Source of the DNA: Thermoproteota archaeon
Lineage (GTDB): Archaea > Korarchaeota > Korarchaeia > Korarchaeales > Korarchaeaceae
Direction: 5' to 3'
Length of the DNA: 7,182 bases
Assembly (NCBI GenBank): GCA_003661265.1
Contig: QMVU01000055.1
Location: 1 to 7,182 of the forward strand
In this document: positions 4,729 through 7,182 of the stretch, one piece after another
Position numbering within the stretch: position 1 is the stretch's first letter
How the letters are laid out: every line of letters starts with the position of its first letter
Position numbers and translations under genes: made by a program
Notes under the pieces: generated by a model
What the model was told of the DNA's origin: nothing
Seen by the model: the letters and a program-made list of their open reading frames with translations, nothing else
Database searches by the model: none

Positions 4729-7017
4729 ATGGAGTTGGAGATACAGAAGATTTGGGAAGAAGAAAAGCTCTTCAAATTCGATCCAGAGTCGCCCAAACCT
4801 AAGTTCTCGATAGACACACCCCCTCCATATGCCAGCGGTAGATGGCATATGGGAGCAGCTATTCATTACTCACAAATAGACATGGTCGCCAGAACTATGA
4901 GGATGAGAGGTTACGAGACGTTCTTCCCATTCGGAATAGATAGAAACGGGTTGCCTGTAGAAGTTCAGGCCGAGAGACATTATGGAGTAAACATGTTTGA
5001 TGTCCCAAGGGAGAAGTTCATTGAAATGTGCAAAAAGTTCCTAGACGAGGCAGAGAATGACATACTGTCCATAGCAAAGAGGCTAGGTCTAAGCGCCGAT
5101 TTCGATCATCTTTACAGGACTGACAGCGATCTTTGGAGGGCTGTAACCCAGAAAACTTTCATCGATGCTTGGAATGCTGGATTAGTTTACGAGGATTATA
5201 AGCCTAACAACTACTGTCCAAGGTGCAGGACTACGCTAGCGGATGCGGAGGTCGAATATGAGGAGAGAAGAACGCTACTTGTTTATCTCAAGTTCAAGAC
5301 AGAAGATGGAGAGGACATCATAATTGCAACAACACGTCCTGAATTGCTACCAGCCTGCAAAGCTCTGATATTCAACCCTGCCGATGATAGATATACCTCT
5401 CTTGAGGGAAAATACGCAATCACTCCGCTAGGCGAGAAGGTACCGATTTACAAACACCATTACGCAAAGCCGGAGTTCGGAACTGGAATTGTGATGGTCT
5501 GTTCCTATGGAGATAAGGCGGATGTTGAAGTATTTCGTGATTTAGGCCTACGTCCAGTAGTTATAATAGATGAAAACGGAAGGATGACAGGAAAAGCTGG
5601 CAAGTATAAGGGAATGACTGTACAGGAGGCAAAAGAAGCCGTAATCAAAGATTTAGAAGAAGAAGGATACGTTGTGAAGAAGGAAGAAATAGTTCAGAGA
5701 GTTCCTAAGTGCTGGCGTTGCGGTACAGCTATTGAGATCATAGCTATGAGGGAGTACTACCTGAAACAGAAGGAGTTCGTAGATCAGATACGAAAATTAG
5801 CGGGTAAGATGAGATTTCATCCAAAATGGTCCGTCCAATACCTTGAAAACTGGCTTGATTCGATAAAAACCGATTGGCCGATCTCGCGGAGAAGATACTA
5901 TGGTACGGAAATACCCATCTGGTACTGTAAATCGTGTGGAAAGCCCGTTCTACCACCAGCTGGACGATATTATAAGCCCTGGAAGGAGGATGCCCCATAC
6001 GATAGGTGTCCTTACTGCGGGTCAAGGGAGGGCTTTGAGGGAGAGACAAGGGTATTCGACACATGGATGGACTCGAGCATCTCCCCGCTCGTATATAACG
6101 GGTATGGGTGGAATGAGAACCTATTTCAGAAGCTTGGTTCCTCCTCCCTAAGACCGCAAGGAAAGGACATAGTGAGAACTTGGCTCTTCTATACCCTATT
6201 AAGGGTGTACCAGATTCTGAAAAAACCTGCGTTCGAACATGTTTGGCTCTCTGGTTTAGGTCTTGATCCTAGGGGACGGGCCATGCACAGGCATCTAGGG
6301 AATGTGATCTACCCGTGGCCTTTCCTAAAGAAGTACGGCGCCGATGCTGTGAGGATGTTTGGAGCCATGGAGGCACACCATGGCTCAGATTATAGGATAA
6401 GTGAGGAGAGAATTGAGGGAGCTTTCAAGTTCCTCCAGAAGCTTTGGAACGTCGCAAGGTTTATTTCCATATTTCCTGAACCAGAAGAGCAGCCTCCTCT
6501 AACCCCTACTGATCTTTGGATCTTGGGGGAGACCAATAACTTGATAAAGGTTGCGCTAAAGGGGTACGATGAACTTGACTTCTTCGACCCAGCGGTGAAC
6601 ATCAGGCACTTCGTGTGGGAGATCTTCGCACCACATTATATCGAGATGGTCAAACACAGGGCTTATGGAGGAGAAACCGATAAGAGTTTGCAGCTAGCAG
6701 CTTGGTGGACACTACATCAAGTTCTTAGAATAATCCTAAGGCTTGCAGCCCCCATAATTCCGCATATAACTGATTTTATCTGGCGAAAGATATATGGAGG
6801 GAGCGTTCATAAACAATTGTTCCCAGAACCAAATCCTGAGTGGGAAACTGAATATGTTAACTACGGAGAGTCCATTATGAATTTCAATAGTCGCATATGG
6901 AAGGAAAAGAAGGCCAAGAACCTTCCTTTGACGGCACCGATAAGTGCAAAAATTCCAGAAGAGCTAGCCCCGTTTAGGGAAGACCTTATTAAGCTACATA
7001 ACATAACAGAGACCTAG
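4729..7017 (+). CDS. valS: Valyl-tRNA synthetase (class Ia, archaeal type)
   Basis: The enzyme activates valine with ATP, charges tRNA-Val, and removes mischarged threonine in its CP1 editing domain. Numbering from ATG 4729: FSIDTPPPYASGRWHMGA (26-43) holds the HIGH site as HMGA. Zinc-knuckle cysteines are YCPRC (162-166), CWRC (328-331), CKSC (400-403) and CPYC (427-430). The editing domain (about 185-345) has ATTRPEL (200-206) and GTGIVMVCSYGDKADVE (251-267). DTWMDSSISPL (444-454) and GADAVRMF (537-544) are typical ValRS segments. An anticodon-binding helical domain (about 595-700) follows. There is no C-terminal coiled-coil arm, which bacterial ValRS has. The KMSKS position reads AMHRH (518-522) before LGN. 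Without the upstream extension the protein (762 aa) begins inside the first helix, so ATG 4729 is probably not the native start. It ends 8 bases from a convergent gene. Confidence 0.95.
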   Translation: MELEIQKIWEEEKLFKFDPESPKPKFSIDTPPPYASGRWHMGAAIHYSQIDMVARTMRMRGYETFFPFGIDRNGLPVEVQAERHYGVNMFDVPREKFIEMCKKFLDEAENDILSIAKRLGLSADFDHLYRTDSDLWRAVTQKTFIDAWNAGLVYEDYKPNNYCPRCRTTLADAEVEYEERRTLLVYLKFKTEDGEDIIIATTRPELLPACKALIFNPADDRYTSLEGKYAITPLGEKVPIYKHHYAKPEFGTGIVMVCSYGDKADVEVFRDLGLRPVVIIDENGRMTGKAGKYKGMTVQEAKEAVIKDLEEEGYVVKKEEIVQRVPKCWRCGTAIEIIAMREYYLKQKEFVDQIRKLAGKMRFHPKWSVQYLENWLDSIKTDWPISRRRYYGTEIPIWYCKSCGKPVLPPAGRYYKPWKEDAPYDRCPYCGSREGFEGETRVFDTWMDSSISPLVYNGYGWNENLFQKLGSSSLRPQGKDIVRTWLFYTLLRVYQILKKPAFEHVWLSGLGLDPRGRAMHRHLGNVIYPWPFLKKYGADAVRMFGAMEAHHGSDYRISEERIEGAFKFLQKLWNVARFISIFPEPEEQPPLTPTDLWILGETNNLIKVALKGYDELDFFDPAVNIRHFVWEIFAPHYIEMVKHRAYGGETDKSLQLAAWWTLHQVLRIILRLAAPIIPHITDFIWRKIYGGSVHKQLFPEPNPEWETEYVNYGESIMNFNSRIWKEKKAKNLPLTAPISAKIPEELAPFREDLIKLHNITET

Positions 7018-7025
7018 TTACTAGC

Positions 7026-7182
7026 TTAGCTTAACTCTGAAAGATAAACGGCTCCCACCCTTATTGCTAACTTCGCAACGCTAACCGCTGTCTCTGCAAA
7101 GAGGTAAAGCGCTGGTTCTATTCCAAAAGCTCCTGGGTCAATTACAGCATCTGTATCAGGACGCCTAAAGAAGATATTTTCG
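7026..7182 (-). CDS. C-terminal end of an unidentified protein (5'-partial)
   Basis: An open minus-strand frame enters from the window edge (first whole codon at 7181) and stops at TAA 7028-7026, giving 51 residues. It reads ENIFFRRPDTDAVIDPGAFG at the start, continues IEPALYLFAETAVSVAKLAI and ends VGAVYLSELS. The composition looks like real protein, and the gene converges on valS with 8 bases between stops. The D-x-G-x-x-G-x-EP-x-x-Y pattern faintly recalls the C terminus of ThiN-type thiamine-phosphate synthase domains, but this is a weak impression. No function is assigned, because most of the gene lies outside the window. Confidence 0.72.
   Translation of the reverse strand, partial: ENIFFRRPDTDAVIDPGAFGIEPALYLFAETAVSVAKLAIRVGAVYLSELS

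Noticed and set aside
5744..6064. Antisense open frame of 106 codons inside valS
   Set aside because: It lies wholly over conserved valS codons, has no recognisable domain or ribosome site, and is explained by the codon pattern of the real gene.
1..7182. CRISPR array, insertion sequence, phage or defence cassette
   Set aside because: No regular repeats, transposase, integrase, terminal repeats or effector-like genes were found on either strand.

Overview
The window reads as archaeal chromosome carrying ordinary housekeeping genes. Three observations support this. It has an archaeal-type ribosomal protein L10, a geranylgeranylglyceryl phosphate synthase (archaeal ether-lipid pathway) and DUF99, Mut7-C and ValRS proteins of archaeal type. 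The single tRNA has no encoded CCA. TATA-like boxes lie about 25-30 bases ahead of several starts. The ValRS and synthase sequences look most like Thermoproteota/TACK proteins. I cannot name the lineage; a korarchaeal or other thermophilic TACK member would fit, but that is inference.

Layout. Bases 2-805 (+) are the 3' part of the L10 stalk-base protein. It meets, tail to tail with a 5-base gap, a fused NAD(P)HX epimerase/dehydratase (811-2340, -). Upstream of that gene on the minus strand are a 97-base gap holding a candidate C/D box sRNA, a Mut7-C/DUF82 ribonuclease-like protein with a zinc ribbon (2438-2941), a tRNA-Gln(CUG) (3093-3165) and the lipid synthase (3191-3958). A 51-base divergent spacer with one near-symmetric AT box then separates these from a DUF99 gene (4010-4549, +). 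After a 179-base spacer comes valyl-tRNA synthetase (4729-7017, +, with a coding extension upstream). The last bases hold the 3' end of an unidentified gene on the minus strand (7026-7182).

The genes serve separate core processes: translation (L10, tRNA-Gln, ValRS), cofactor repair (Nnr), membrane lipid synthesis (GGGP synthase) and possible RNA/DNA processing (Mut7-C, DUF99). Nothing here forms a recognisable defence, mobile or biosynthetic system, and I do not claim a new one. The best leads are local. ValRS has at least 16 plausible N-terminal residues with no canonical in-frame start, next to a run of six G. Its KMSKS signature is replaced. L10 lacks the usual acidic C-terminal tail. An intergenic C/D sRNA is possible.
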